A DNA stretch of 64,000 nt from Micromonospora inositola (GTDB lineage Bacteria > Actinomycetota > Actinomycetes > Mycobacteriales > Micromonosporaceae): assembly GCF_900090285.1 (NCBI RefSeq), contig NZ_LT607754.1:4490001-4554000 (forward strand), read 5' to 3'. A program made the position numbers and the translations under genes. Below, piece after piece: positions 63,067 through 64,000 of this stretch; position 1 is the stretch's first letter, and every line of letters begins with the position of its first letter. The notes beneath the pieces are model-generated. The model saw nothing but the letters and a program-made list of their open reading frames with translations. It was not told where the DNA came from and did not search any database.

Positions 63067-63822
63067 GTGACTGCCCCCCGTAGGACAGCGCCAATGGCAG
63101 CGGTTCCTGATACAGCCGAGCCGCAGCTGGACTACTACCTGATCCTCGCGCGGATCAGCGGCCGTCGGTCGAACGCTGAGGCGGAGGGGATCGTCGTCGA
63201 GGAGTTTGTCCGAGACCACGACTGCGCGACGGTGGGCTTGAACAGCGCAGGTTGGACGCCGGTGGACGGCCGCTGGTGGAGCTCCGCCTCGTTCAGCCGC
63301 AGCATGCGCGCCGACCCGGAGTTGTCCGGGCGGGTGGCTCCGACCTGTCGTGGTGTCGCGGAGGCGGTCTACCGACAGCTTGGCGGCGGACAGTTGCCCG
63401 CCGAAGCGGTGCTGCGTACCTATTTTCGCGACTACGGACCGTTTGCGACCGCGCCACCGCTCCGGCTCGGCCCCACGGACGCGCCGGACGGATTCCACGA
63501 GAAGCGGGTCTACCGTGTCCTGTTCGCCAAGGATCTTCGCGCGGACCAACTGGCGAACCTCAGTGCCGTGTGGCGGACTTCGGTCGAGGGCGATCTCGCC
63601 GATCGGGGCGCACGAGGGATGCCCGCTGGCCAACTGCGGGTAGGCGGAGACCGGTTCGCCTGGAACCTCCGCAGGATCGGCCGGGAACTCGCCTGGTGCC
63701 TCGACCTGACCGCCCTGTTGGCGAACGACGCCGACGACACCACCCGGCCGGTGCTGCACGAGCTGATCTCCGTCATGCGGCAGCACGGGCTGATCCCCGT
63801 GACGACTGAACGGTTCGCCTGA
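63067..63822 (+). CDS. Uncharacterised 251-residue protein
   Basis: A cytoplasmic protein I do not recognise. It has an aromatic strand near the start (DYYLILARISGRRSNAEAEG), a middle Trp-rich region (GWTPVDGRWWSSASFSRSMR), a mixed part with FRDYGPFATAPPLRLG, and a C-terminal helical end (RRIGRELAWCLDLTALL). No signal peptide or membrane segment. GTG 63067 is supported by GGAGG nine bases upstream. A 20-base palindrome follows the gene. Codon use is ordinary for the region, so it is likely real, but no function can be given. Confidence 0.65.
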   Translation: MTAPRRTAPMAAVPDTAEPQLDYYLILARISGRRSNAEAEGIVVEEFVRDHDCATVGLNSAGWTPVDGRWWSSASFSRSMRADPELSGRVAPTCRGVAEAVYRQLGGGQLPAEAVLRTYFRDYGPFATAPPLRLGPTDAPDGFHEKRVYRVLFAKDLRADQLANLSAVWRTSVEGDLADRGARGMPAGQLRVGGDRFAWNLRRIGRELAWCLDLTALLANDADDTTRPVLHELISVMRQHGLIPVTTERFA

Positions 63823-63899
63823 CGGCTCACCAACCCAATCGCCCTTTCCTACCCGGACCTCCCGTCGCCGGGAGTGCGTCGTCGATGTTGGCGATCTGG

Positions 63900-63919
63900 C
63901 CCGCCCGTCGACGGGCGGG
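63900..63919. terminator. Perfect 20-base palindrome, possible terminator
   Basis: CCCGCCCGTCGACGGGCGGG is a perfect palindrome with no loop bases. It lies between the 251-residue protein gene and the gene that runs off the right edge. It may terminate the former or be an operator for the latter. Confidence 0.45.
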
Positions 63920-63941
63920 GCAGCCCGTACGCTGGGTGACC

Positions 63942-64000
63942 GTGAACCGCACGATCTTCGGCCGTCCGCTGCGCGGCGTCACGTTCGACGTCGCCGTCTC
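63942..64000 (+). CDS. Start of a gene cut by the right window edge
   Basis: Only about 20 codons are visible from GTG 63942 (VNRTIFGRPLRGVTFDVAV). GTG 63936, two codons earlier, is an alternative start. No ribosome site is strong. The family cannot be told from this much sequence; the short basic start followed by hydrophobic residues would fit a membrane protein such as a sensor kinase, but this is a guess. Confidence 0.4.
   Translation, partial: MNRTIFGRPLRGVTFDVAV

Overview
This 64 kb window is very GC-rich actinobacterial chromosome, most likely from a Micromonosporaceae member (Micromonospora-like). The assignment rests on GTG/TTG starts, heavy GC bias at third codon positions, an Lsr2 protein, a bkd operon beside an Lrp-type regulator, an Asp23/AmaP envelope operon, a HAIR site before lon, and DUF305/LVIVD neighbours. 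It rests on sequence character and gene content only; no database was searched. I see no rRNA, tRNA, CRISPR array, insertion sequence or prophage. Most genes are ordinary chromosomal genes, and most convergent pairs are separated by GC-rich hairpin terminators.

Region 1 (1-6.2 kb) is a fructan/fructose module. A secreted GH32 levanase-type enzyme, cut by the left window edge, diverges from a fructose-type ABC importer (binding lipoprotein, permease, ATPase) and a PfkB sugar kinase. The shared intergenic region carries two TGACATCG-type LacI-like palindromes, one overlapping the GH32 promoter. The enzyme would release fructose outside the cell, the importer would take it up and the kinase would phosphorylate it.

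Region 2 (6.6-15.8 kb) is a second sugar locus. A DeoR-type repressor diverges from an importer (binding protein, ATPase, permease), two different FGGY kinases, a histidine phosphatase and a D-2-hydroxyacid dehydrogenase, mostly joined by ATGA/GTGA overlaps. Its substrate is unknown, and two kinases with a phosphatase and an acid dehydrogenase is an unusual set. The divergent region holds a perfect 8+3+8 palindrome.

Region 3 (15.9-35.8 kb) is mostly housekeeping: glyA under a ZTP (pfl) riboswitch, a hemerythrin protein, a subtilase, nnrD with an overlapping phosphatase, a stand-alone LigD-type primase/polymerase, bkdR-bkdABC, a beta-helix protein, an L,D-transpeptidase lipoprotein, an SMP-30-like protein, a STAS protein, an FKBP, a DoxX protein, a CBS-BON protein and a metal-receptor-type binding protein.

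Region 4 (35.9-50.5 kb) holds the Asp23/AmaP operon, a GNAT protein, two poorly characterised proteins, an MFS transporter, a decayed DinB/DUF664 gene, Lsr2, HspR-type-controlled lon, a DEAD-box helicase, a 2H phosphoesterase and a secreted GH43 enzyme.

Region 5 (50.6-64 kb) holds an ArsR-type regulator, a short P450 coupled to a PEP-mutase-family gene, a two-gene unit pairing an M15-like putative peptidase with an asparagine-synthase-type amidotransferase, a MerR regulator broken by one extra G, a DUF1203 protein, a ribokinase-like kinase, a secreted LVIVD-repeat protein divergent from a DUF305 protein across a perfect CRP-type site, an MFS transporter, a YceI-like protein, an unknown protein, and the start of a gene cut by the right edge.

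The items most worth following are the nested duplicated module inside the GH32 propeller, the two-kinase sugar cassette, the M15-like/AsnB pair, the ZTP riboswitch, and the broken MerR and DUF664 genes.
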